In this document: positions 16,937 to 26,199 of the stretch, in pieces
Position numbering within the stretch: the stretch's first letter is position 1
How the letters are laid out: each line of letters opens with the position of its first letter
NCBI GenBank assembly: GCA_035654655.1
Contig: DASRWI010000029.1
Span: forward strand, 1 to 64,000
DNA: 64,000 nt
Reading direction: 5' to 3'
Source of the DNA: DASRWI01 sp035654655
Lineage (GTDB): Bacteria > Bacteroidota > Ignavibacteria > Ignavibacteriales > Ignavibacteriaceae
Program-made: the position numbers and the translations under genes
Notes under the pieces: generated by a model
What the model saw: the letters and a program-made list of their open reading frames with translations, nothing else
Database searches by the model: none
What the model was told of the DNA's origin: nothing

Positions 16937-19327
16937 ATGGCAGGCAGTATAGTTTTATCCTTAGCTTTATTCTTTAGCATTGCATCTATGGTAACATATG
17001 TGCTTGCTTATAGAGGTAAAGAAAAGAGTTTAAGTTATGCAAGATTATCATATCACGTAATGTCAATGATGATAATTGTTGCATCAACTATTTTATGGTA
17101 CTACATCCTTAATCATCAATATCAATATAAATATGTTTACAGCTACAGCAGTAATGAACTTTCTTTCGGATTTCTCTTCTCCACTTTCTGGGGGGGACAG
17201 GAAGGTAGCTTTATGCTTTGGCTTTTGTTTACTTCAATTGTTGGTATAGTACTTCAATCTTACACATCAAAATTAGGTGACCTTGAGCCAAGAGTTATGA
17301 TGGTTTATACTCTTGCCACCACTTTTCTTTTGATAATGGTTTCTCCTTTATTTAAAAATCCTTTTGAAATGCTTTGGGCTGAACCAATATTTATTTCATT
17401 AAAGGATATTAATCCTGCAATGTTAAATCTTCCGGTACTTCAATCATTTGCATTTGCTGACCCTGCATCAAATGAAAATTTTGTAAAGGTAAGTGCTGAA
17501 TTAAATAATGCATTAAATGCAGCAGGATATTCAATCAATCAATTAGTTATTGATGGTAAAGGATTAAACCCTCAGTTGTTAAACTTCTGGATGCAGATAC
17601 ATCCACCGATTTTATTCTTAGGTTTCTCAATGGCGACTGTTCCTTTTGCTTTTGCAGTTGCTGCCTTAATTAAAAATGATTATAGAAATTGGATAAGGCA
17701 ATCCTTCCCTTGGGTTCTTGCAGGTACCGGAATTTTAGGATTAGGTATTATGCTTGGCGGTTACTGGGCTTATGAAATGCTTGGTTGGGGTGGTTACTGG
17801 GCTTGGGACCCAGTTGAGAATTCAAGTCTTGTTCCCTGGTTAGTTGGTGCCGCAGCAATCCACACTATGATTGTTCAAAAGAAAACTCAGAATGATCAAA
17901 GTGTTGGAAAATTTGCTAAGACAAACCTAATATTATGCATAATGATTTATGTACTCGTTCTATACAGTACATTCTTAACCAGGAGCGGTGTTCTTGGTGA
18001 TGCCTCTGTTCATTCATTTGTTGATCCAGGACAGTTAGTTTATGCATTTCTTGTTCTATTCATTTCAACATTTACAATCTTAGGATTTGGGATGTTGCTT
18101 TATAGATGGGGAAGTTTAACATCTTTAACTTCCAAAGAAGATGGACTTCTTTCAAGAGATTTTGCATTGTTCACAGGTTCTGCAGTCTTGATGGCAAGTG
18201 CAATTATAGTTCTAGTTGGTACATCAGCGCCATTATTAGGCAAAGCCGTTGATACAGTTTTCTATAATGAAATGCACGTACCACTTGCAATCATTATAGG
18301 TTTATTAAATGGATTAAGTCTTTATTTGAAATGGAAAGACACCAAAAAAGAAGATTTAATTAAAAAGATTTTTCCTTCAGCAGCAGCAACTTTAGTCTTA
18401 ACTATACTAATCGCTGTTATAGCTGGTTTAACAGATATAATGCTTTTATTATTAGTATTATCGGCTTCTTTCGCTTTGGTTGTTAATGCTCAAATTGCAT
18501 ATCAGATTATCAGGGGAAACAAGAAAATGCTTGGTGCTTATGTTGCACACATAGGTATTGCAATATTTATTCTAGGAGTTGTTGGAAGTGCAGGATTAAG
18601 TCAGGAAGCTCCATTAACATTAGTTAAAGGTAAACCTGTTAAACATTTTGGATATGAATTCACCTTCACCGGTGTTAAACAATTACCTAATGAAAATAAA
18701 TATGCTTTCCATATAGATATTACTAAAGATGGCAAGACATACAATGCAGCTCCCATTATGTACATAAGTGATTTCAACAATGGACTTATGCGCGAACCTG
18801 ATATTCTATCAATGATATCAAAAGATATTTACATTTCACCAATGGGTTATGAAGAACCGGGTGCAACAACTGGAGCTAATCTTCAGCTTCAAAAAGGAAC
18901 TCCGCAGGAAATTGAGGGCGTTAAGCTTACATTTAATGATTTCAACTTTGGTCCTGAAGCAAGAACTGCAATGCAGGATGGTAAAGATTTTGAAATTGGT
19001 GTTAACCTTACAGCTGAATACGCCGGCAAAAAAGAAGGTGTAATTGTTGCTCTAAAAAATAAAAATAAACAAACCACATTTACATCATTTGATTTAAAAG
19101 ATGCAGATGTAAAAATTCAACTACTTAATTTGAATCCTGCCGGTAGTGTTGAAGTAAATGTTGCAAAATTAGACGGACAGCAGACTGAACCTGTCAAAGA
19201 AGAAGTGCTATCTGTTAACGCAAGCATTAAGCCATTCATTAGTTTTGTTTGGATTGGTGTTTTAGTTACAGTAATAGGATTCTTCATAGCAATGTTCAGA
19301 AGATTAAAAGAAGCATACAGACAATAA
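16937..19327 (+). CDS. ccmF: Cytochrome c heme lyase CcmF
   Basis: Large membrane protein (796 residues, about 14-15 membrane segments) that catalyses heme ligation to apocytochrome c. WWD motif WGGYWAWDPVENSSLVPWL near residues 283-301; QIHPPILFLGF and YSTFLTRSGVLGDASVHSF are strongly conserved CcmF blocks. A long soluble periplasmic stretch (about 600-740) follows and one C-terminal helix ends the protein. No ccmG or ccmH gene follows; the transcript ends at a terminator 24 bases later. Confidence 0.96.
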   Translation: MAGSIVLSLALFFSIASMVTYVLAYRGKEKSLSYARLSYHVMSMMIIVASTILWYYILNHQYQYKYVYSYSSNELSFGFLFSTFWGGQEGSFMLWLLFTSIVGIVLQSYTSKLGDLEPRVMMVYTLATTFLLIMVSPLFKNPFEMLWAEPIFISLKDINPAMLNLPVLQSFAFADPASNENFVKVSAELNNALNAAGYSINQLVIDGKGLNPQLLNFWMQIHPPILFLGFSMATVPFAFAVAALIKNDYRNWIRQSFPWVLAGTGILGLGIMLGGYWAYEMLGWGGYWAWDPVENSSLVPWLVGAAAIHTMIVQKKTQNDQSVGKFAKTNLILCIMIYVLVLYSTFLTRSGVLGDASVHSFVDPGQLVYAFLVLFISTFTILGFGMLLYRWGSLTSLTSKEDGLLSRDFALFTGSAVLMASAIIVLVGTSAPLLGKAVDTVFYNEMHVPLAIIIGLLNGLSLYLKWKDTKKEDLIKKIFPSAAATLVLTILIAVIAGLTDIMLLLLVLSASFALVVNAQIAYQIIRGNKKMLGAYVAHIGIAIFILGVVGSAGLSQEAPLTLVKGKPVKHFGYEFTFTGVKQLPNENKYAFHIDITKDGKTYNAAPIMYISDFNNGLMREPDILSMISKDIYISPMGYEEPGATTGANLQLQKGTPQEIEGVKLTFNDFNFGPEARTAMQDGKDFEIGVNLTAEYAGKKEGVIVALKNKNKQTTFTSFDLKDADVKIQLLNLNPAGSVEVNVAKLDGQQTEPVKEEVLSVNASIKPFISFVWIGVLVTVIGFFIAMFRRLKEAYRQ

Positions 19328-19350
19328 TTTATTTTAATAAAATCTACATT

Positions 19351-19384
19351 AAGCCATCTTAAAACTAAGATGGCTTTTTTGTTT
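19351..19384 (+). terminator. Rho-independent terminator of the ccm operon
   Basis: Eleven-base stem (19351-19361 with 19366-19376), 4-base loop, followed by TTTTTTGTTTT. Confidence 0.92.
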
Positions 19385-19390
19385 TAAAGT

Positions 19391-19523
19391 ATTCCTACGG
19401 AATGGAGGAAATAGTTACATTACGTGTTATTGTTAAAATATCCCTATGGGATGAAGAAATCACTAAAATTTTAATTAAAAAAATATTTAATCTTATATCA
19501 TTTTTATTGCATGCCGTAGGCAT
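19391..19523 (+). repeat. Short palindrome cluster (ATNCC-N3-GGNAT family)
   Basis: Three 13-base palindromes of the same design, five-base arms around a three-base loop: ATTCC-TAC-GGAAT (19391-19403), ATCCC-TAT-GGGAT (19440-19452) and ATGCC-GTA-GGCAT (19511-19523). The arms covary while the layout is kept. They are a different family from the CCCAYGACT hairpins. No gene in 19385-19643; the rest is AT-rich and presumably holds the promoter of the lipoprotein array. Confidence 0.6.
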
Positions 19524-19643
19524 AAATTAATAATAACTGAAACCTACCCCTTTTAAAGCTAATATCTTACAACTTTTTTACAATTTCCTGACAAATCCTC
19601 CTTTTACTCTTTATAACTTTCCGTAAGAAATTATGGTTTAACT

Positions 19644-20408
19644 ATGAAAAAGGTTATAAAATATTCTATTTATCTATTCCTGACATTCATTTCATTTGCC
19701 GGATGTTATTCTCATACAATATCTATTGAAGAAATAGAAAATAAAAAAATAACAGTTCACCAAATAATTTTAAATGATAGTTCTGAAGTTGATTTCAATG
19801 AAGCTGGAGGTCGTGTCAAATTATTATCTGAAAGATTAATTGGTAAAATAAACGAGAATAAAGAAACCATTATAGAATTACCACTAAATGAGATTAAGGA
19901 AATTAGAACTTCATCCTTAGATACAATTTCGCGTAATTCCTTTAATAATAAAAAAGATTTCACAGAATTATTGTTGAAAGATAGAACAATAATAAAGAAC
20001 GATGAAAATCTTACGTACAACCAAGATACTAAGATATTTGTTTTAGCTGTTAAAAACTCAATAGGGAATAAAATTGAAAGAGAAATTCCCTTGGAAAATA
20101 TTTTAGAAATTAGAACTGGTAAACCAGCATTAATCGATAAACCAAAACTAATCCCCGGTTCTGAAATACATCTTTATGAAGTAGTAAGTGATAAGAATTT
20201 AGATTTTAGTTTTATTGATAACAAGGTTGTTTATAAAAGTAGTGAATTCAGCATTGCCGGAAGAACTTTAGAGGGCACATATAAAAGCTATTCGCTGAGT
20301 GACATATTATCTCTAAAGGTTGAAGAAAATTATTTTTTGGAATATTTTCTTGTTATATCAAGTCTTATAGCAGTAATTCTTCTTTTGATATTTATTACAT
20401 CAATGTAG
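19644..20408 (+). CDS. Tandem paralogous lipoprotein 1, function unknown
   Basis: First of five neighbouring paralogues. Signal peptide with lipobox FAGC, lipidated Cys21. The mature part (~200 residues) holds three beta-rich repeats each closing with a (I/L)P-L-x-x-I-x-E-I-R-type motif: IELPLNEIKEIRT, REIPLENILEIRT and YSLSDILSLKVE (degenerate third copy). It ends in a hydrophobic helix (EYFLVISSLIAVILLLIFITSM), so the protein is anchored at both ends if both signals are used. I do not recognise a named family; the repeat shape resembles small SH3/Sm-like barrels (inference). Eleven bases to the next paralogue. Confidence 0.7.
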   Translation: MKKVIKYSIYLFLTFISFAGCYSHTISIEEIENKKITVHQIILNDSSEVDFNEAGGRVKLLSERLIGKINENKETIIELPLNEIKEIRTSSLDTISRNSFNNKKDFTELLLKDRTIIKNDENLTYNQDTKIFVLAVKNSIGNKIEREIPLENILEIRTGKPALIDKPKLIPGSEIHLYEVVSDKNLDFSFIDNKVVYKSSEFSIAGRTLEGTYKSYSLSDILSLKVEENYFLEYFLVISSLIAVILLLIFITSM

Positions 20409-20419
20409 ATAAAATTATT

Positions 20420-21211
20420 ATGAAAAAGATTTTTTTATTAGCTTTATTATTTTGCATACCCTTTTTGGGATGCTATTCGCTTAAACAAATTCCCTTAGAA
20501 GAATTGGAAGAATACGAAATGGTTTCACAAATTGTTTATAATGATGGTACAAATATCAACTTCGATGAGAAAGGAGCTGGTAAAAAATATTTTTTCAATA
20601 GAATAGTAGGTGATATATACTATGCAGAAGGTTTTACCAGAAACGTTGAACTGCCATTTATTGAAATAAAAGAAATAAGGACAAATCATTTAGATACTAT
20701 TTCGCTCAGTTCTTTTAATAAAAGCACCAACTTTACAGAATTATTATTGAATAATAATATTAGAATAAAGAACGATACTAATCTAACGTTTAATGATAAT
20801 ACCAAAACTTTTACTTATAATAGCATTGATACAAACAATGAAAAAAAATCAAAGGAAATACCTTTAAAAAATGTTAAGGAAATTCGAAAAGGAAAAGCCA
20901 TCTCAGTCAATTTGAATAGTTTGACACCTGGTCCTATTAAAATTAATGAGGTAATTACTGATAAAAATGTTGATTATATATTTGTTGATGGTAAGGCTGA
21001 ATTTAAGAAAGTAGGAATTTATTTTGGCGGAGTGACAACGCGCGGTGAATATAGATCCTTTCCCCTTGATAGTATTTCCTACATAAAGGTAATAAGAATG
21101 AATCCCTATAATAAAGTTATCGTTGCTTTAGGTATTATAGCAGCTACGGCTATAGTTGCAAGAGAAGTATTAAAAAAACCTAATTTAAGTAATGGAGTCC
21201 CAAAATATTAA
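20420..21211 (+). CDS. Tandem paralogous lipoprotein 2, function unknown
   Basis: 263 residues, lipobox FLGC with Cys18. Clearly homologous along its length to lipoprotein 1: both share LDTIS...SF..FTELLL, and repeat endings VELPFIEIKEIRTN, KEIPLKNVKEIRKG and SFPLDSISYIKVIR. A glycine/alanine-rich hydrophobic segment (KVIVALGIIAATAIVA) sits near the C-terminus, followed by a short basic-polar tail. No catalytic motif visible. Probably co-transcribed with lipoprotein 1; an 84-base gap to lipoprotein 3 could hold an internal promoter. Confidence 0.7.
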   Translation: MKKIFLLALLFCIPFLGCYSLKQIPLEELEEYEMVSQIVYNDGTNINFDEKGAGKKYFFNRIVGDIYYAEGFTRNVELPFIEIKEIRTNHLDTISLSSFNKSTNFTELLLNNNIRIKNDTNLTFNDNTKTFTYNSIDTNNEKKSKEIPLKNVKEIRKGKAISVNLNSLTPGPIKINEVITDKNVDYIFVDGKAEFKKVGIYFGGVTTRGEYRSFPLDSISYIKVIRMNPYNKVIVALGIIAATAIVAREVLKKPNLSNGVPKY

Positions 21212-21295
21212 ATGAAAATTTTTCTCAGTTTTTCAAATGTTTCGTTGATATAAAGGTAGTAATTAATTAGTTTAGATTAACAAAAGGAATCTGCT

Positions 21296-22102
21296 ATGAA
21301 AAAGTGTCTTTTATATTTGTTTCCTTTAAGTTTACTATTTGTCGGCTGCGTTTCAGTTCACGATATTCCTGTCCAGGATGCACGTCCTGATGATTTAATT
21401 AGGGAAATTGTATACAAAAATGGTGAGAATGTAAGGTTTGATGAAAAAGGTGGTAGAATATATTTCACGCAAGACAGACTTAGCGGTTTAAAAGATTACA
21501 AATCAATTTCAGCCACTGAAATACCTATCAGCGATATAAAAGAAATTCGTCTATCACACTCACCAACAATACCCATTGAAACAATTGCAGAGAACCACAA
21601 CTTCTATGAATTATTATTGGTTAATAAAGAAATAATTCCTAATGATTCATCAATCATAATAAAAGCGGATGAGAAAAAGATTTTTGTACCACAGCCTGAT
21701 GGTAAACCAATAAGGACTATTCCTTTTTTTGTTGTTGAAGAAGTTAGAACGGAAAAACCTGAACTATATCCTCTTGAAAATATTTTACCTTATTTAAAAT
21801 TATACCCCTACGAAATATTAAAGAAGAATAATATTATAGCTTCATTTGTCGATACCATTGTTTGCATACCGGAAGAAACTATAATTAAAGGATTTCCATT
21901 AGGAGAAAGAATTTCTAAAGAATATTTAGTAAACGATGTATATACTCTTAAAGTTGAAAAAAGTGATCCTACGAAAACCTGGTTTCTAATTTGTGGTGGT
22001 GGTATTGTGGTGGTTGGAATAATAGCATATTTAATCCTTGAAGATGCAGAGCAGCATATATTTGGTGAAAAAACTTGTTGGACATCTTCGTCAGAGTATT
22101 GA
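21296..22102 (+). CDS. Tandem paralogous lipoprotein 3, function unknown
   Basis: 268 residues, lipobox FVGC with Cys18, start with AAAGGA upstream. Repeat endings TEIPISDIKEIRLS, RTIPFFVVEEVRTE and KEYLVNDVYTLKVE; the input strand VYKNGENVRFDEKGG matches the same position in the other copies. C-terminal hydrophobic segment FLICGGGIVVVGIIAYLIL contains GGG and small residues, then a ~20-residue tail with one Cys. Same family as its neighbours; function unknown. Confidence 0.7.
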   Translation: MKKCLLYLFPLSLLFVGCVSVHDIPVQDARPDDLIREIVYKNGENVRFDEKGGRIYFTQDRLSGLKDYKSISATEIPISDIKEIRLSHSPTIPIETIAENHNFYELLLVNKEIIPNDSSIIIKADEKKIFVPQPDGKPIRTIPFFVVEEVRTEKPELYPLENILPYLKLYPYEILKKNNIIASFVDTIVCIPEETIIKGFPLGERISKEYLVNDVYTLKVEKSDPTKTWFLICGGGIVVVGIIAYLILEDAEQHIFGEKTCWTSSSEY

Positions 22103-22140
22103 TTTCAAATAATATTTTTTATTTAAGTTGAAGAATTAAA

Positions 22141-22929
22141 ATGATTAACTTAATTAAATATATTTTTATTGGAATAATTTTATTATTTCATTATGGATGT
22201 AAAAGCTCCTATGTAATTCCTCTTGAAGAGGTTCAACCTGGTGAATTTATACAAGAAATTGTATTTAATAATGGTGATGTGGTTAAGTTTAACAAACAAG
22301 GAGGAATAATCTCCTTAATGCCAGATAGATTAAGTGGGTTAAGGGAAAACATTAAAATAGAAATACCAATTAACGAAATAAAAGAAATTCGTATTTCAGA
22401 ACCTAAGACATACCCTGTAGATTCATTATCAAGCTCACTCGATTATTATGAGTTGTTGTTATCGAACAATGAAGTTATTGAAAAAAATTCTATTTATAAA
22501 ACAGATGTAGTGAACAAAATTCTTTTGGTCAATAATTCTTATTCATCGAGCAAACCTCTTCAAAGAAAGCTTCCATTTAATTTGATAAAAGAAGTTAGAA
22601 TTGAAAAACCTGTATTATATGATATAAATAAAATTATGCCGTATTTTAATATCGAGTCTTGTGAAATTCTTAACAAAAATAACATAGCCATCAAATGTCC
22701 TATACCTATAAAGTATATTACTGGGGAGATTATGGTTCAAGGGATTGAATTTGGGAAACGACAGGTTACAAATTATCCTATAAATAATCTTCATAGTATT
22801 AAAGTTGAAAGATTTGATCACACTAAAAATTGGTTTCTATTTGTTGGAGTAGGAGCATCAGTAGTGGCAATAATAGTAGCAGGAATATTTTTGCACGACC
22901 TTCACTATTCTACACCTTTATTAAAATAA
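22141..22929 (+). CDS. Tandem paralogous lipoprotein 4, function unknown
   Basis: 262 residues, lipobox HYGC with Cys20. Its first ~45 residues, including the signal peptide and KSSYVIPLEEVQP, are almost identical to lipoprotein 5, pointing to a recent duplication. Repeat endings IEIPINEIKEIRIS, RKLPFNLIKEVRIE and NYPINNLHSIKVER; C-terminal hydrophobic stretch FLFVGVGASVVAIIVAGIFL. Eighteen bases before lipoprotein 5. No named family recognised. Confidence 0.7.
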   Translation: MINLIKYIFIGIILLFHYGCKSSYVIPLEEVQPGEFIQEIVFNNGDVVKFNKQGGIISLMPDRLSGLRENIKIEIPINEIKEIRISEPKTYPVDSLSSSLDYYELLLSNNEVIEKNSIYKTDVVNKILLVNNSYSSSKPLQRKLPFNLIKEVRIEKPVLYDINKIMPYFNIESCEILNKNNIAIKCPIPIKYITGEIMVQGIEFGKRQVTNYPINNLHSIKVERFDHTKNWFLFVGVGASVVAIIVAGIFLHDLHYSTPLLK

Positions 22930-22947
22930 AAATTTGAGGCAAATAAA

Positions 22948-24861
22948 ATGATTAACTTCATCAAATATAGTTTTATAGTTTTATTTTTATTATTTCACTA
23001 CGGTTGTAAAAGCTCTTATGTTGTTCCTCTTGAAGAAGTACAACCTAATGAAGTAATACAAGAAATTGTGTATAATGATGGCAATATAGTTGTGTTCAAT
23101 GAAAAAGGTGGAACTGCTTTAAATTTGCCCAATAGATTGGTCATTCCTGCTGTGGATGATTCAGGGCGAGATTATAATCTGGAGATAGCAATTAATCATA
23201 TAAAAGAAATAAAACTGACTCCACTTGAAACTATACCAATTAATTCTTTAACACCTCAAACAAAGTTTAAGGAAATTTTACTAAAAAGTGGTGAAATAAT
23301 TGATGAGAGCTTTAATCCCGTTGTAGATTTAGTGCATAATTATATAAAAACTACATTGAAAGATTCTTTGGGAAAAACTAATCCAAGGAATATTCCATTT
23401 GCTTATATTGAGGAGGTTAGAGTAGGTGAAGCTAAGCTGTACAATTTCAAAGAATTACTCAATGGGACCAAGTTTAATTTTTATGAGATTGTTAGTTCAA
23501 ACAATAGGGCTTATAATGTAAGGAATTCTGTTGCAGAATTTCAATCTTCGGATGTAGCTATAAAAGGTTATCCCCTAAATGATAATAAATTACATACTTA
23601 TTCTGTAAATGATATTTTGTATGTTAAAGTTCTTAGAAAGGATGCATCTAAAACTACGTTAGCCTGCATTGGCGGCGGTATAGTTGCTGCCGGAGTTGTA
23701 GTGGTTATTATATTGGCATCCAAACAGTCTTGCCCATTTATTTATTCATATGATGGTAAAAATTATGTTTTTGATGCTGAACCTTTGGGCGGAGCAATTA
23801 CAGAAGGTTTGGAAAGGACTGAGATAAGCAGGCTGGATAATATTAAACCTGTTGATAACACTTATAAAATTAAAATGACAAATGAAGTTGATGAAGTTCA
23901 GTATGTAAATAACCTTTCTCTTTTAACAGTTGACCATCCGGTAAATACAGTAGCTGTTCCTGATGCACAAGGAAATTTTTACGCAGTTAAACCAATTAAC
24001 CCTCTTTTGGCTTTTGATGAAGAAGGAAATAATTTAAATAATTTTATCTCAAAGGATGACGGGGTTTATTGGATGACTAAAAAATTTGCTTCTCCTGAAC
24101 CTGTTCAAGATACAAGACATCATTTAACTTTTTCATTTGATAAACCAAAAGATGCGGATAATGTAAATCTTGTGCTAAATATAGGTACAAGTTTATGGGG
24201 TTCATATATGATTAAGGATATGCTTTTATTAAGAGGAAATACTGTAAACGATTGGTATAAAAATGTAAATGAAGGTGGAGTTGAAAAGAATTTGATGGAT
24301 TATTATCTTGAGCAGGAAGAACTATATACTATTAAAATATACGTTAAAGAAGGTAATGATTGGGTTGTAAGAGGGAAAATAAATGGAGGGGGTCCATTCA
24401 TTTCAGAAACAAGGACTGTTAAACTTGACATCACTAATGTAAAAAATGACAAGCTTGAAATAAGATTAAATCCTCCTAAAACATTCTGGACATTGGATTA
24501 CGTAGCTGTCGACTATAACTCTGTTCCGATTACATCTGAAGAAATACACTTCACAAAAGCAGTAGATGAACAGGAAAATAATGCTGCAGAATTACTTCAA
24601 ACTAATGATAAGAATTATGCAGTGATACCTGATAAGCAAAAAGAATATTTTTTACAATTCCCGGCTCCTGATTTAAAAGAAAAAATGGAAAGAACGGTAT
24701 TTGCAAAATCCTCAGGATATTATAAAATCAATCTTCCTAAAACAGAAACCAATAATTTGCCATTGCTATACTCAACTACAATGAAGAGAGGCGAGATAAT
24801 TAATTATTCTATTAGAAAACAATTTGAAACTAATAAACAAGTAGCAGCTTTAAGAAAATAA
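22948..24861 (+). CDS. Tandem paralogous lipoprotein 5 with large C-terminal domain
   Basis: 637 residues. The first ~265 match lipoprotein 4: lipobox HYGC (Cys20), repeats ending LEIAINHIKEIKLT, RNIPFAYIEEVRVG and HTYSVNDILYVKVL, then hydrophobic IGGGIVAAGVVVVIILA. Where the other copies stop, this one continues with ~370 residues starting CPFIYSYDGKNYVFDAEPLGG, a soluble beta-rich domain (FSFDKPKDADNVNLVLNIG, VKLDITNVKNDKLEIRLNPP) without recognisable catalytic residues. If the central helix spans a membrane, the extra domain lies on the other side from the lipidated repeats (inference). Thirty-two bases before the radical SAM gene. Confidence 0.72.
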   Translation: MINFIKYSFIVLFLLFHYGCKSSYVVPLEEVQPNEVIQEIVYNDGNIVVFNEKGGTALNLPNRLVIPAVDDSGRDYNLEIAINHIKEIKLTPLETIPINSLTPQTKFKEILLKSGEIIDESFNPVVDLVHNYIKTTLKDSLGKTNPRNIPFAYIEEVRVGEAKLYNFKELLNGTKFNFYEIVSSNNRAYNVRNSVAEFQSSDVAIKGYPLNDNKLHTYSVNDILYVKVLRKDASKTTLACIGGGIVAAGVVVVIILASKQSCPFIYSYDGKNYVFDAEPLGGAITEGLERTEISRLDNIKPVDNTYKIKMTNEVDEVQYVNNLSLLTVDHPVNTVAVPDAQGNFYAVKPINPLLAFDEEGNNLNNFISKDDGVYWMTKKFASPEPVQDTRHHLTFSFDKPKDADNVNLVLNIGTSLWGSYMIKDMLLLRGNTVNDWYKNVNEGGVEKNLMDYYLEQEELYTIKIYVKEGNDWVVRGKINGGGPFISETRTVKLDITNVKNDKLEIRLNPPKTFWTLDYVAVDYNSVPITSEEIHFTKAVDEQENNAAELLQTNDKNYAVIPDKQKEYFLQFPAPDLKEKMERTVFAKSSGYYKINLPKTETNNLPLLYSTTMKRGEIINYSIRKQFETNKQVAALRK

Positions 24862-24893
24862 GTTTTACATTTTAAAATAGGGATGTACTTTTA

Positions 24894-26147
24894 ATGAAAA
24901 ATAAAATTGAATTTTATTCTGTAAAAGATTTCAAATTGCTAAATCTTTTCTTTAAATCTTATTTTGGGAAATATTTATTCAACAGAAAAAAATATCATCG
25001 TTATTCCATCTTCGGTAAAAGCTCAATATACAAAAGCATAAAGATGCGGTATCAGGTAGGGCTTACCAAAGTTGTTAAGCATCAAAATAAATTTTTTTCC
25101 TGCATCTCTGTTCCTGCATATCCTTCAGCTGCTTTTGATAATATGAGAGCAAAGGGGGGATTTAATTTCGGAGATGCCGGTACTGATAAAAAACCTTTCA
25201 TTGATTTAATTCTTTTAGCTATTACAAGTAGATGTCCTTTAGACTGCAAGCACTGTTATGAAAAACTAAATGTAAACAACGGTGAAGATATTCCTGCTGA
25301 TGTATGGATAAGAACAATAAAGGAAATTCAAAATTATGGTGTTGGTGTTATAGTTTTAACAGGTGGTGAGCCTTTAGCTGATTTCCATAAAACTTTGACA
25401 ATATTAAAATCCATTGATAAAAATCTTTCTGAAGTTCATTTGCATACTTCAGGTACTGGAATTACAAAAGAAAAAGCTGAACTACTTAAGGCATATGGGT
25501 TATCTGCTGTGTTTATAGGTCTTGATGATTATCAAAAAGAAGATAATAATTTTTTTAGGGGAAAAGGTGCATATGATAATGCTGTTAATGCAATTAAAAT
25601 TTTTAATGAAGCAGGAATTCTGACTTGTACAAATATATGCTTATCGAAAGGTTTAGTACATTCAGGTGGATTATGGAAGTATTTGGAATTTGTTAAAGGA
25701 TTAAATGTAGCCATCACTCATTTAATTGAGCCAAAACTATGCGGAGGATTTAATGAGTCTACGAATATTTTATTTAAAGAAGAAGAAAAGAAAATCATTA
25801 AAGATTTTATTTTAGAAGTTAACTCAAATGCAAAGTATCTGGATTATCCTTTAGTTTATAGTACTAACTTTACTGAGAACAAAGATAACTATGGCTGTAT
25901 GATGGGAGGATTATCTCATCTTTATATTAACAGTAAAGGATATCTTAACCCTTGCGTATTTCTTCCGGTAAGATTTGGGAATATAAAAGAAAAATCATTT
26001 CTCGATATATACAAAGAAGTTAGAAAAGCTATTCCTCATCCATTAAAAGAATGTGCAGGAGATTATATTCCATTACACGCTGCAGAGAAAAAACAATTCT
26101 ATGAATTTGATGAAGTAAAAGATGTATGGGAAGAGATGTATAAATAA
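24894..26147 (+). CDS. Radical SAM enzyme with SPASM/twitch-like C-terminus
   Basis: 417 residues. The 4Fe-4S/AdoMet site is CPLDCKHC (Cys114, Cys118, Cys121, spacing CX3CX2C) with the AdoMet motif GGEP at 157-160. Further cysteines Cys335, Cys354 and Cys387 (GCMMGG, NPCVF, KECAGDY) look like an auxiliary-cluster half of a SPASM/twitch domain, and the TSGTGITKE and GGLSHLYINSKGYLNPC stretches fit that fold. The ~100-residue N-terminal extension is unlike known subfamilies I can name. Same strand and only 32 bases after lipoprotein 5, so it may belong to that operon. No short precursor peptide gene is visible next to it. Substrate unknown. Confidence 0.85.
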   Translation: MKNKIEFYSVKDFKLLNLFFKSYFGKYLFNRKKYHRYSIFGKSSIYKSIKMRYQVGLTKVVKHQNKFFSCISVPAYPSAAFDNMRAKGGFNFGDAGTDKKPFIDLILLAITSRCPLDCKHCYEKLNVNNGEDIPADVWIRTIKEIQNYGVGVIVLTGGEPLADFHKTLTILKSIDKNLSEVHLHTSGTGITKEKAELLKAYGLSAVFIGLDDYQKEDNNFFRGKGAYDNAVNAIKIFNEAGILTCTNICLSKGLVHSGGLWKYLEFVKGLNVAITHLIEPKLCGGFNESTNILFKEEEKKIIKDFILEVNSNAKYLDYPLVYSTNFTENKDNYGCMMGGLSHLYINSKGYLNPCVFLPVRFGNIKEKSFLDIYKEVRKAIPHPLKECAGDYIPLHAAEKKQFYEFDEVKDVWEEMYK

Positions 26148-26181
26148 AAAAAGCGGAACAGAGCCCATCTATTCCGCTTTT
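26146..26181. terminator. Bidirectional terminator between radical SAM gene and trxA
   Basis: Ten-base stem AAAAGCGGAA (26149-26158) with TTCCGCTTTT (26172-26181), 13-base loop. A run on one side and T run on the other suit termination of both converging transcripts. Confidence 0.85.
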
Positions 26182-26199
26182 GAGAATCGCTATGAAAAA

